From Pseudoalteromonas luteoviolacea (GTDB lineage Bacteria; Pseudomonadota; Gammaproteobacteria; Enterobacterales; Alteromonadaceae): a DNA stretch of 64,000 nt. The notes beneath the pieces were generated by a model. That model saw nothing but the letters and a program-made list of their open reading frames with translations, did no database searches and was not told where the DNA came from. The translations under genes and the position numbers were made by a program. Shown here in pieces: positions 24,435-32,486 of this stretch (within the stretch, counting starts at the first letter, position 1; each line of letters opens with the position of its first letter). The stretch is from positions 654,001-718,000 of the forward strand of contig NZ_CP015411.1 of assembly GCF_001750165.1 (NCBI RefSeq), in the 5' to 3' direction.

Positions 24435-25610
24435 TTAAGTATGCACGTCACGTTGTTTCTTTATGTTTTTGTGGTTGCCAGTCAATAACCGACCTATTAC
24501 GGTGTGCTTGACTGCAAAGTGGTAGGTTAGCAGTGAGATGCTCAGGGTACCCACTACACTGATAATGAGCTTTACAATGGCTGGTAACGCTGTATTTATC
24601 AATGGCATTTGTATGTATAGCAGCACGGGAACATGGATTAAATACACCCAATATGATGCGTCGGATAAATAACGACAGATGTTATTTTTCTGGTTAAAAA
24701 AGCGGTAGCCGAGCAAGAGAATTAGGGTTGTCCAGCTGACTATGGCCACTGCTTGAATCGCCACGACTTGCATATGTTGTATACCGCTTGGGGTAAATGC
24801 GCCTTGCTTGGCCGCTGCGATGACCTGTTGAAGAGTGGGGGCCTCAGGCAGGTAAACTAAGTAAGCAGTCAATGAGAGAATTGCGGTGAGCGACAAGGGT
24901 AAAATAGCGCTATGAGCGCGCTTGAAAAGAGCTGGATTGTGGAAAAGAATAATGCCAAATAAATAAAAAGCACCATAGAAAGTTAATGCCCAAAGTTGTG
25001 GCAAAAGCTTATCGGGCGCCGGAAATGGGGTAGGCTGGGCGAGCAATGTCACAAAGCAGCACGCCATCAAAATGAGCGGATATATAGCCATATTAACGGT
25101 ACAATTTAGCCTCTTATGTAGTGACCCTGAGATGTGGTAAACACTCCAGTGCAACAGGCAAAGTTGTATTAAAATCCACAAAAACCACAAATGCGCAGTG
25201 CTTATTTGAGGCTCAGTCATGGCATTAAAAGCGGCATAAATAGGTGGTAAAGGTGTTGCTATGTCAGCCCCCCAACTCAGTACATGAATAAACGATGCAA
25301 TGACCAGAGGTAAAAATACTAAAAATGGCAGCAAGATACGTTTTAGCCTTTGCTTAATAAATGTCGCAGCGCCTTTTTTAGTGATGATTAATGCGCTACA
25401 AAACCCAGCGATGACAAAAAAGACTGGCATTCGAAATAAGTGTAACCAATGTGTCAGGCCATCAAAAATCACAGCCTTGCTTGAGTCTGCACTGAGCCAA
25501 ATGTTATGAAAGTAAGGGCTGTACGCCAAAGCGGCATGAAATACGATGCCAAGCAGTAGTGCAAAACACCGTAAATTATCAATAAAATTAAATCTAGATG
25601 GGGGATGCAT
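24435..25610 (-). CDS. Acyltransferase 3 family membrane protein
   Basis: 391 residues, about ten membrane helices. The family opening FNFIDNLRCFALLLGIVFHAAL has the catalytic His (about residue 25), followed by LFRMPVFFVIAGFCSAL and an Arg-rich QRLKRILLPFLVF motif, as in OpgC/OafA-type acetyltransferases. It probably acetylates a cell-surface glycan or lipid. GGAGGT precedes the ATG. It is divergent from a NarL-type two-component system that may control it. Confidence 0.88.
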   Translation of the reverse strand: MHPPSRFNFIDNLRCFALLLGIVFHAALAYSPYFHNIWLSADSSKAVIFDGLTHWLHLFRMPVFFVIAGFCSALIITKKGAATFIKQRLKRILLPFLVFLPLVIASFIHVLSWGADIATPLPPIYAAFNAMTEPQISTAHLWFLWILIQLCLLHWSVYHISGSLHKRLNCTVNMAIYPLILMACCFVTLLAQPTPFPAPDKLLPQLWALTFYGAFYLFGIILFHNPALFKRAHSAILPLSLTAILSLTAYLVYLPEAPTLQQVIAAAKQGAFTPSGIQHMQVVAIQAVAIVSWTTLILLLGYRFFNQKNNICRYLSDASYWVYLIHVPVLLYIQMPLINTALPAIVKLIISVVGTLSISLLTYHFAVKHTVIGRLLTGNHKNIKKQRDVHT

Positions 25611-25767
25611 GAGTGACCTCCATGATGCTGAGAATGTTCACATGCTAGCGTGTTCAGTCTTTTCCTAACCAGTCACATTTGGTCTATTTTCACTATGACA
25701 TCTGTCACTGTTTTTGGCCCGAGATATTTGCAATAATGGCTCAAAAAATAAAAGCGTGCTCGCAATG

Positions 25768-26889
25768 GATATTCAAATAAGACACACGACGGACTGGCGG
25801 TTTTCAACCATTGCCTCATGGTTGGGAGTGACGTGTGCCTGTGCCTATTTTGCCAACTCACCGATTGCCTTGATGTTGCAGTTACCAGTCAGTTTATCGA
25901 TACTATTGCTGCTACTTTATGTGCTCAAACACCCCAATAAACACGTCTTTGCAGTTGCCCTTGGTTACTTGATTTTAATACTTGGACTGATCCCTCTTAC
26001 CTCAACATCTTTGCTTTTTATTCATTTGGTGATGTTTGCAGCGGTGTTTAGCCCGCACTTTTCTTTTGCCAAGGTAATGGCAGCTATCACCTTGGCAATG
26101 ACAGTATACGGTATTGAGCATTTTGACAGGTGGCAAGGGGATATTCCTTGGGTAACGTTTGTCGTTTGGTTGTTTTTTTGCAGTATGAATTGGTTTGTAA
26201 GCCGCCGTATTATTGAGAGTTTAAATATGCATTACCAATCGCGCCAAAACTATAAAGAGCTTAAGGCGGCGCAGCACATGATGGGGGCGATGTCAGCTTT
26301 CCAAACGCGGCAGCATATTTCTCGAGAGTTGCATGACTCGCTTGGTCACAAACTCACTGCTTTGAGTATTCATCTTGATTTTGTAAAACGCACAGCGCCA
26401 GAGAGCGTTGCCGCAACTGTGAATACTTGCCATCAATTAAGCCAACAAGCACTGTCTGAAGTACGGGATATTGTCTCTACACAGCGCAGTGATAAACCTT
26501 TATTAAAAGAGGCGCTAGAAGGCATATTTACATTGACGCCAACGCTGGCATGTAGTCTAGATGTTGAGGTAAAAGATGCGTCTATTTCACAGCAGCACGC
26601 CTTGTGTATCGTACGTTTTTGCCAAGAGATGGTCAGCAATACACTAAAGCATACTCAGGCTCAGCAGTTCCATTTTAAAGTTCAGATTGTTCATCAATCC
26701 GATAGGCAGTATGTGTTAGCAAAGGCTTGGCACAACCAGCCGGAGTCTTGCATTCCGAAAATGGGCAATGGGCTGTCGGGTCTAAAAGAGCGCACTGAGC
26801 AACTCCATGGTGATTTTCAACAGCTGCTGGAAGGTCATCGCTTAGTCAGCATGATATCACTCCCTCTAGAGCAAGGAGATAGCCATTGA
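25768..26889 (+). CDS. NarL-family sensor histidine kinase
   Basis: 373 residues from the ATG at 25768; a TTG at 25714 would add 18 odd residues. The N-terminal part holds about five or six membrane helices with short loops and no large sensor domain, like DesK. The HisKA_3 dimerisation box RELHDSLGHKLTALSIHLD bears the phospho-His, followed by an HATPase domain (CQEMVSNTLKHTQA N-box, GNGLSGLKERTEQL G-box). The stop overlaps the response regulator start. The substrate sensed is probably in or near the membrane. Confidence 0.9.
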   Translation, partial: DIQIRHTTDWRFSTIASWLGVTCACAYFANSPIALMLQLPVSLSILLLLLYVLKHPNKHVFAVALGYLILILGLIPLTSTSLLFIHLVMFAAVFSPHFSFAKVMAAITLAMTVYGIEHFDRWQGDIPWVTFVVWLFFCSMNWFVSRRIIESLNMHYQSRQNYKELKAAQHMMGAMSAFQTRQHISRELHDSLGHKLTALSIHLDFVKRTAPESVAATVNTCHQLSQQALSEVRDIVSTQRSDKPLLKEALEGIFTLTPTLACSLDVEVKDASISQQHALCIVRFCQEMVSNTLKHTQAQQFHFKVQIVHQSDRQYVLAKAWHNQPESCIPKMGNGLSGLKERTEQLHGDFQQLLEGHRLVSMISLPLEQGDSH

Positions 26890-27503
26890 TTTCGTGTTTA
26901 TTGGTTGAAGATCAGACTTTAGTAAGGCTTGGGCTGGCTAATTTACTTAATTTAAGTGATGCAATCTGTGTCGATGGCCAAGCTGAAAATGGCGTGGATG
27001 CGCTAAGTCAGCTCGAACAGCGAGATTTTGATGTGGTGTTATTGGACATGCGTATGCCTGAGTTAGATGGCTTAGGGGTCTTACGTGCGCTGCAAAACAA
27101 CATAAAAAAGACACCACCAATACTGATTATTACTACCTTTGAAGATTGCGAAGTGCTGGTTAATGCTATGGCTTTAGGTGCGAAAGGGTATGTATTAAAA
27201 AACATTGAATTAGAAGAGTTAATTGATGCCATTAAGCGGGTGGTTGCAGGGGAGAAAGTGTTGCAACCCGCACTGACGGATTATTTGCTGCAAAAGCAGA
27301 TAGCGCCACAACTGGTATTGACGACAAAAGAGTTACAGGTATTAAAGTGTCTATCTTTGGGTATGGCGAATAAATCCATTGCTGAAGCGTTAAGTAACTC
27401 TGAGGGGACAATACGTAATCATGTGTCAAATATACTCGCCAAACTTACAGTGCAAGGTCGCACTCAGGCGGTGCTTAAAGCAATAGAGTTGGGTTTAGTT
27501 TAA
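26886..27503 (+). CDS. NarL/LuxR-family response regulator
   Basis: 205 residues. Receiver domain with the acidic pocket (LLVEDQ), phosphoacceptor Asp in VVLLDMRMPELDG and Lys in LGAKGYVLK. A LuxR-type HTH lies at about 140-200 (LTTKELQVLKCLSLGMANK, EGTIRNHVSNILAKL). It starts with TTG at 26886 behind AAGGAG and overlaps the kinase stop by four bases. Likely target is the divergent acyltransferase gene or membrane-lipid genes, by analogy with DesKR. Confidence 0.93.
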   Translation: MISCLLVEDQTLVRLGLANLLNLSDAICVDGQAENGVDALSQLEQRDFDVVLLDMRMPELDGLGVLRALQNNIKKTPPILIITTFEDCEVLVNAMALGAKGYVLKNIELEELIDAIKRVVAGEKVLQPALTDYLLQKQIAPQLVLTTKELQVLKCLSLGMANKSIAEALSNSEGTIRNHVSNILAKLTVQGRTQAVLKAIELGLV

Positions 27504-27537
27504 AACCATGTGGTATTGATGTTGCCGGGCAATGAAA

Positions 27538-27572
27538 GGCTAGGATGCTCATCACATCCTAGGCTCTTTTCA
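27538..27572 (+). terminator. Intrinsic terminator after the response regulator
   Basis: Eight-base stem CTAGGATG/CATCCTAG (27540-27547 with 27555-27562), loop of seven, then GCTCTTTTC. Confidence 0.78.
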
Positions 27573-27587
27573 ATCTAGCTTGTGGCT

Positions 27588-29060
27588 TTAGCGTTCTGGC
27601 ATACGCAATTGTGGCAGTGGCAAATTGATTGGATCTTGACTGACTGTTTTGCCAGCCAAAAATGTTTTCATTCGAACTAGCACCTCAGGTGAGCTGGTAT
27701 ACAAGTTATGTCCAGCATGATTGACAGTGATATGGGTGAGATTACTAAGGCCCTTTACTGTTTGGGCTTGTGATTCTGGATAGGTGCGACCATCTAGACT
27801 CCCAGAAAATAGCAATGTTGGAATCGAGGATTGCACTTCTGTTCTAAATTCATCGCCTAAATCTAGTTGGTTATCTAGCATGTTCAAGTGTGGCATAGGG
27901 AAGTTCAATTGCCCTGCGAGCAGAGAAGTCCGTGCTTGTTGCTTCACTTGCGCTAAACGCGCAGCAGAGATCCCAGATGCAATATCCATCGCCAGTGGCA
28001 TCAGTTTAAACGTGATGGGCTCATCGTTAAACATACCGCGCTGAAGCACTGCGCTTAATAGTTCAGTGTTGTCATTATCTAACCCGAGATAAATATGCAG
28101 CAGTATTGCAAGGTAGTGATTAGGGTCCGCAATCATTTTACCGGCTAGTGTTTGCAAGTGATGAGTTTGGAAAAGCAGCTTTGTCATGGAGCCATCTCTA
28201 TTTTGTATAGTTATCTGCTTGGGCGTTTCATCTAATTTTGCATGTACTCGTTTCATCAGGGCAGACAAGTTTGGTATGTCTGTTTTCAATGCTTGTTGAT
28301 CGATGACTACTTGTAACTTTTTAAAATAGAGGTCTGTTTGTGCTGGAAGCTTAACAGTCTGATTGAGGCCTTCAGCACTGGCAATGATCACCTTATCAAT
28401 GTGTTGGGGGAATAGTTTCATAGCGGCTAGGGCTAAGTGACTGCCATATGAAATACCCCATAACGTGACCTTATCTGCGTTTAAGTGGGTACGTATATCG
28501 TCAATGTCTAAAGCGTTTTGGTTAGAATTATATCCATAAATATCATAACCTTGTGATTTCCATGAGGCAAAGCACTCGCGAGCCGCTGCTCGGTAGCTTT
28601 GGGTTACTTGCTCGGCACTGATGACCTTATTTAACGCGAGTTTGTGCGTTGATACACAAGGTGCCGCTTGCTCGGACTTACCTGTGCCTCTTTGATCTAG
28701 TGCGATGACGTCACCAAATTCTCTGAGCGCTTGAAATAATGGGTAGCGTCGCCATTTGGCCGTGCCGATACCTGAGCCGCCGGGGCCTCCAGACAGATAA
28801 ACAATCGGTGAGCCTGATTTACTGCCTGTGGCAGGAAAGCGTACATAGTTAACTCTGATTTTTCGGCTATTCGGGTTATCTCTATTTTCAGGTACCCATA
28901 AGTGACCTTCAACAGCATCAGTGGTTTCACCACTGTTTGCCGTGAATAGAATTTGTTTTTCGTTGTCATAAAGCTTCAGAGTGGGTGTTTGCTCATCGGC
29001 AACATTATAAAAGCTACACGCCAATGTTAAAGTGGCTACTAAATGATTTGTAAATCGCAT
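27588..29060 (-). CDS. Exported S33-family alpha/beta hydrolase (prolyl/tripeptidyl aminopeptidase-like)
   Basis: 490 residues with a signal peptide (cleavage about residue 21-24). Oxyanion motif LSGGPGGSG (about 89-97), ALDQRGTGKS (about 120-129), nucleophile Ser204 in WGISYGSHLA, and near the end SGSLDGRTYPESQ (Asp) and VNHAGHNL (His). This is the TAP-like S33 arrangement; it should remove N-terminal residues or tripeptides from peptides in the periplasm. The gene is divergent from a LytTR membrane regulator, which is its likely controller. Confidence 0.9.
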   Translation of the reverse strand: MRFTNHLVATLTLACSFYNVADEQTPTLKLYDNEKQILFTANSGETTDAVEGHLWVPENRDNPNSRKIRVNYVRFPATGSKSGSPIVYLSGGPGGSGIGTAKWRRYPLFQALREFGDVIALDQRGTGKSEQAAPCVSTHKLALNKVISAEQVTQSYRAAARECFASWKSQGYDIYGYNSNQNALDIDDIRTHLNADKVTLWGISYGSHLALAAMKLFPQHIDKVIIASAEGLNQTVKLPAQTDLYFKKLQVVIDQQALKTDIPNLSALMKRVHAKLDETPKQITIQNRDGSMTKLLFQTHHLQTLAGKMIADPNHYLAILLHIYLGLDNDNTELLSAVLQRGMFNDEPITFKLMPLAMDIASGISAARLAQVKQQARTSLLAGQLNFPMPHLNMLDNQLDLGDEFRTEVQSSIPTLLFSGSLDGRTYPESQAQTVKGLSNLTHITVNHAGHNLYTSSPEVLVRMKTFLAGKTVSQDPINLPLPQLRMPER

Positions 29061-29206
29061 AAGATTGCTCCTGTATTGGTCTGCATCAATTAAACGCAGT
29101 ATGTACTTTGAGGGGTAGCAAACTTCTTTGAATGACCTGATATTAAAGGGTTACAGGGTGAACGGTAGTTAAATTCTGGTAAGTGGTAAAAGGAAAGTGA
29201 GAGAGT

Positions 29207-30724
29207 GTGAACAGTCATTTTGTATTTTATTTCGTGGCGACGTTGTTCTTCAGTTGTTTCGTGAGTGTTGCGTATGGTAGCCAGCAACTAGTGCCTTTTG
29301 ATCGCAGTGCAGAAGTGACGGTTTGCCCATATATCACATCCGAACCACCGGACTTTTTAAGCCCTGCATGTAAAGTTACTCAGTTATCAAAGCTTGACCC
29401 GCAAAATCAAGCTATATGGGTAAAGTTAGAGTTTGAACGCACGCAGAGACTTACCGAGCTCTCGCCACCATACGGGTTATTTTTATTTGCGAAAGCGGCA
29501 TCTCGTGTTTATCTCAATGGGGTTTTAATCGGACAAAATGGTCAGCCAGCCGCTGATAAGTCAGAGCAAATGGGAAAAATGGATCAGGTAATGTATGTAC
29601 CTGAAGAAATATTAGTGTCGCAAAATAAGCTGGTATTGGCCTTGTCGGCTCACCATAGCCTAATCACACTTGATTACCCTGTTCATTATTTAGGAATTGG
29701 TGAATATGGAGACCCTAAGCAATATATTCAATCATTTAGTCGTCTTGGTCTGATCTTGATCGGGGCTTTTTTGCTCGGTGCTTTGTATTTTCTAACTATT
29801 AGCTTTAGGCATCAGGGAAGACGAAACTTTAAATTGTTCTCGGCGCTTTGCTTATTAGCGGCCCTACAACTGGGCACAGAGATGTCTCGTGGTTTATTTA
29901 ATTACGATTATCTTTGGCAGGATATTCGGCTGCTCTTGGTCGTCGGGTTATCATTTTTGTTCGGTGTGATATTACTGATTTACAGCTCCTTTAAAGTGGC
30001 AGGAAGTCGCGCTTGGCACTGGATATATATTGGCGGATTCTTATCTCTGAGTGCGGTACTGTTTGCGCCAGGCTTTGATGTTAAGGCGACCGCTGGGATT
30101 TTTATTCCGCTGCTATTTAGTCTGGTGCAAATAGCCCTGTTTTGGTGGCAAAGTCGTGATACATCATTATTAAATTGGTTTGTGGTTCAGTGTACGGTTG
30201 CAATCACGATTTGCCTTGCGGCTGCGAGTTTTCATGAAATTATATACTTTGTAATTATTGCACTGTTGTTAGCTTTTTTATTTGTACGACAAGCAAGAGA
30301 GTATAATTTGCAGCAAGCGCAGTATTTTCGTGATCAGTCGCATATCGCTAAGCTCGAGTTGAAACTTGCACAAAATCAACAATCACATTCGCCAACGAAG
30401 CTTGAATTGTCTGTTGCAGGTAAAACAGACTATGTCACGATGACGGATATCGCTTATTGTAAAGCGGCGGGCGACTACGTCGAACTCTATATGAAAAATG
30501 GGACTGACAAACTCTATTCAGGGCCGTTAAAGCAGCTTGAATCGAGTTTGCCTTCCATGTTTGTTAAGACGCACCGCTCTTATCTGGTTAATTTGAACGA
30601 AGTGCTTACCTTGCACAGTGCAAATAACCAGCACGCTCTGTTGCTCACAGTCGGTGAAACGGTGCCTGTGAGCCGCCGCTTGGTACCAAGTGTGAGAGCG
30701 ACGTTAAAGGAGTCGGTGAACTAG
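29207..30724 (+). CDS. Membrane-bound LytTR-family transcriptional regulator
   Basis: 505 residues starting with GTG at 29207 behind AAAGGA. A signal/TM segment (1-24) is followed by a periplasmic beta-rich domain to about residue 165 and seven or eight membrane helices to about 365, the 7TMR-DISM-like design. A C-terminal LytTR DNA-binding domain lies at about 400-500 (VTMTDIAYCKAAGDYVELY, FVKTHRSYLVNLNEV, VPVSRRLVPSV). This is a one-component membrane sensor that binds DNA directly. Short spacer (146 bases) to the divergent S33 peptidase gene supports joint regulation. Confidence 0.9.
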   Translation: MNSHFVFYFVATLFFSCFVSVAYGSQQLVPFDRSAEVTVCPYITSEPPDFLSPACKVTQLSKLDPQNQAIWVKLEFERTQRLTELSPPYGLFLFAKAASRVYLNGVLIGQNGQPAADKSEQMGKMDQVMYVPEEILVSQNKLVLALSAHHSLITLDYPVHYLGIGEYGDPKQYIQSFSRLGLILIGAFLLGALYFLTISFRHQGRRNFKLFSALCLLAALQLGTEMSRGLFNYDYLWQDIRLLLVVGLSFLFGVILLIYSSFKVAGSRAWHWIYIGGFLSLSAVLFAPGFDVKATAGIFIPLLFSLVQIALFWWQSRDTSLLNWFVVQCTVAITICLAAASFHEIIYFVIIALLLAFLFVRQAREYNLQQAQYFRDQSHIAKLELKLAQNQQSHSPTKLELSVAGKTDYVTMTDIAYCKAAGDYVELYMKNGTDKLYSGPLKQLESSLPSMFVKTHRSYLVNLNEVLTLHSANNQHALLLTVGETVPVSRRLVPSVRATLKESVN

Positions 30725-30814
30725 CTTCAATACTCTGCCTTGTGAAACACAGCGGCAATCTTCTTCTGTGGAGCGTTTAAATCGTAGCGATATGTGGTCA
30801 TATTGATAATAAGT

Positions 30815-30836
30815 AGGCGAGTAAAGTAGCTCGCCT
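30815..30836. terminator. Hairpin between convergent LytTR and glutaredoxin genes
   Basis: Seven-base stem AGGCGAG/CTCGCCT (30815-30821 with 30830-30836), loop of eight, no T-run. Possible bidirectional terminator. Confidence 0.5.
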
Positions 30837-30883
30837 GTAACTTCAACCAAAGTGTAGCGGATAACCTATGATGGTAAGTAAGC

Positions 30884-31273
30884 TTAAAGCAAGTTATTGT
30901 TTTTTAATTGTGCTTCCAATGCCGCTTTATTAAAGCCTTTGATTAAGCCATCGGAGACTAAAATAATAGGTAGGACTTCTCCTCCTAATGCCTCGAATTC
31001 TTTGAGGGCTTCAGGGTCTTGCTCAATGTCTACGTTGATAAACTTGATATTACGCTGTGATAAATATTGAACGGCTTTTTTACAAAAAGGACACCATTGG
31101 GTTGTGTAAAGCTTGACTGGTGTCTGTGCAGTTACACCATAAGGGGCATAATCCCCTTTTTCTATTTGTTGGCTTGCAAACACGCTTTGCACAGCCTGCA
31201 GTCCATAGGTTCCAGCTGCCCAACCGATACCCAGAGTGAGAAAAAATAGAGCGAGGTACTTTATTGTATTCAT
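30884..31273 (-). CDS. Membrane-anchored glutaredoxin-like protein
   Basis: 129 residues. An N-terminal hydrophobic segment (YLALFFLTLGIGWAAG) anchors or exports the protein, then a glutaredoxin domain with CPFC (Cys61, Cys64), a VLPIIL cis-Pro segment and a GFNKAAL helix. It should act as a thiol-disulfide exchanger on the periplasmic face. The gene is 60 bases downstream of a six-cysteine secreted peptide gene, with a hairpin in between, so the two probably share a transcript and the peptide may be a substrate (inference). Confidence 0.85.
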   Translation of the reverse strand: MNTIKYLALFFLTLGIGWAAGTYGLQAVQSVFASQQIEKGDYAPYGVTAQTPVKLYTTQWCPFCKKAVQYLSQRNIKFINVDIEQDPEALKEFEALGGEVLPIILVSDGLIKGFNKAALEAQLKNNNLL

Positions 31274-31297
31274 TAGATTACCTATTCACAAATAGAT

Positions 31298-31320
31298 GAG
31301 CGATAACGACGTTATCGCTC
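31298..31320 (-). terminator. Intercistronic hairpin between peptide and glutaredoxin genes
   Basis: Perfect ten-base stem GAGCGATAAC/GTTATCGCTC (31298-31307 with 31311-31320) and three-base loop, 13 bases after the peptide stop. No T-run follows, so a partial terminator or RNA-processing/stabilising element is more likely than a full stop. Confidence 0.6.
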
Positions 31321-31333
31321 AAGGTTATGCGTA

Positions 31334-31561
31334 TTATGCACAATCACGCATACACTGGGCTTTAATTGTACGGCAGTTGTAGCCTGGAGTACCGCCCATT
31401 AGGCATACATAATATTGATAACCACAGTAATTTTCTAATGTGCCAAAGCCTTTCCAGTTACAACCATTGGTATAGTTAGCAAAGTTACTCGCTGATACTG
31501 CAAGTGAAGTACCTAGCCCCATGGCTGCACCGATAACGGCCATTGCTATTTTTTTATTCAT
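31334..31561 (-). CDS. Small secreted cysteine-rich peptide
   Basis: 75 residues. Signal peptide MNKKIAMAVIGAAMGLG with cleavage after VSA (about residue 24) leaves a mature peptide of about 51 residues with six cysteines (NGCNWK, NYCGYQYYVC, YNCRTIKAQC, RDCA), enough for three disulfides. AAAGGA precedes the ATG. Not a family I recognise. The high Cys/Tyr content, small size and neighbouring thiol oxidoreductase suggest a disulfide-stabilised exported peptide, possibly a toxin, pheromone or structural factor. Function not established. Confidence 0.75.
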   Translation of the reverse strand: MNKKIAMAVIGAAMGLGTSLAVSASNFANYTNGCNWKGFGTLENYCGYQYYVCLMGGTPGYNCRTIKAQCMRDCA

Positions 31562-32029
31562 TTTTATATTTCCTTTATCATTATTTACGTGAACGAAATG
31601 TGTTCACATTTAAAAATTTAATGTGTTTGTATATTTTTTGTCAACAACTGTGGGGGCGGCTGTGGTGATTAAAATTCATACATATATGCCATGTGTGGCT
31701 TTTAACTTTATAAAATGAAAAATATGCATAATAAATTGAAATTAATGAATTAATTAATCTTTCTCGACAAGAGGCTGTGTTAAGGATAGCGCCGAATAAT
31801 ACGCTTTGTGCTAGATATAAAGGGTAGTTGTACTCCCCATTTAGGCATTAATTTTTAGATTCAATACAATCGACTAAATCATTACTTACATGATAAGCCT
31901 AGTAGAGGCTCAATAGTAAATTGAGCACTAAGTTGTGTGATCTGATCCAGCTCAGTATTAAGCAATATTTTTAAACCTACTGCGCTATGTATTACTTGAT
32001 CATCGGTTTAGAAATAGAGGTCTTTGGTG

Positions 32030-32215
32030 TCATTTAATTCTATTATCTACGCATTTACGCACCGCATATCCACTTGCGCTTTTACTCATCAATAGCAGAG
32101 CTGCCTTTTTATTGCCTTGTCGGTTGGAGGCTTTTTGCTGCACCATGGGTGTGTAGTGAGAGTTAACTGATTATACGCATGTTGTTTTTTCCACTCCCAC
32201 GCCACTGGGAAGTCT
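32030..32215 (-). pseudogene. Possible remnant of a Fis-type HTH C-terminus (sigma-54 activator-like)
   Basis: Read on the minus strand, one frame gives DFPVAWEWKKQHAYNQ and, after a frameshift, the overlapping frame gives VQQKASNRQGNKKAALLLMS then GYAVRK before a stop at 32032-32030. The order resembles the end of PspF-like activators, where a linker with E-W is followed by a Q-GN-KKAA-LL helix. No start, no upstream domain and two frames are needed, so at most a decayed fragment. Chance similarity is possible. Confidence 0.25.
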
Positions 32216-32394
32216 TTGCTACGACATCAGAGTTTTAATTTGAATAATAATTTCTTTTATTAACTCGGCTGAATGACATTTTTTTGTGTGATAAGAAGTT
32301 TTAAATGTAACATCAAGATTTGTAATCTATTATGTTTTCTTGAAATGTTCATACAGTGGCTTTCTAATTACTTATGGTTCCTAAAAATTAACTG

Positions 32395-32433
32395 TGCGAA
32401 TAAAAATTCTTTTATTTTGAATTTTAATTCCAT
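32395..32433 (+). promoter_or_regulatory. Tandem ArgR boxes upstream of argA
   Basis: Two 18-base ARG boxes (32395-32412 core GAATAAAAATTC, 32416-32433 core GAATTTTAATTC) with centres 21 bases apart, i.e. separated by three bases, the standard ArgR hexamer arrangement. A -10-like TATGAT at 32433-32438 adjoins the second box. This predicts arginine repression of argA. Confidence 0.85.
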
Positions 32434-32486
32434 ATGATAGGGGCTCATTAATAGACTTACTTATCTGTGAAAAAGGTAAATTGCTC

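Larger units (their letters stand above)
31562..32480. other. Long intergenic region between the peptide gene and argA
   Basis: 919 bases with no intact gene on either strand. It contains a possible decayed regulator remnant on the minus strand (32030-32215) and the argA promoter with two ArgR boxes at the right end. The rest is AT-rich with no recognised RNA. Confidence 0.5.

Noticed and set aside
27588..29060. Haloalkane dehalogenase or esterase for the alpha/beta hydrolase
   Set aside because: GGPGGSG, GISYGS and the DQRGTGKS motif indicate the S33 aminopeptidase branch.
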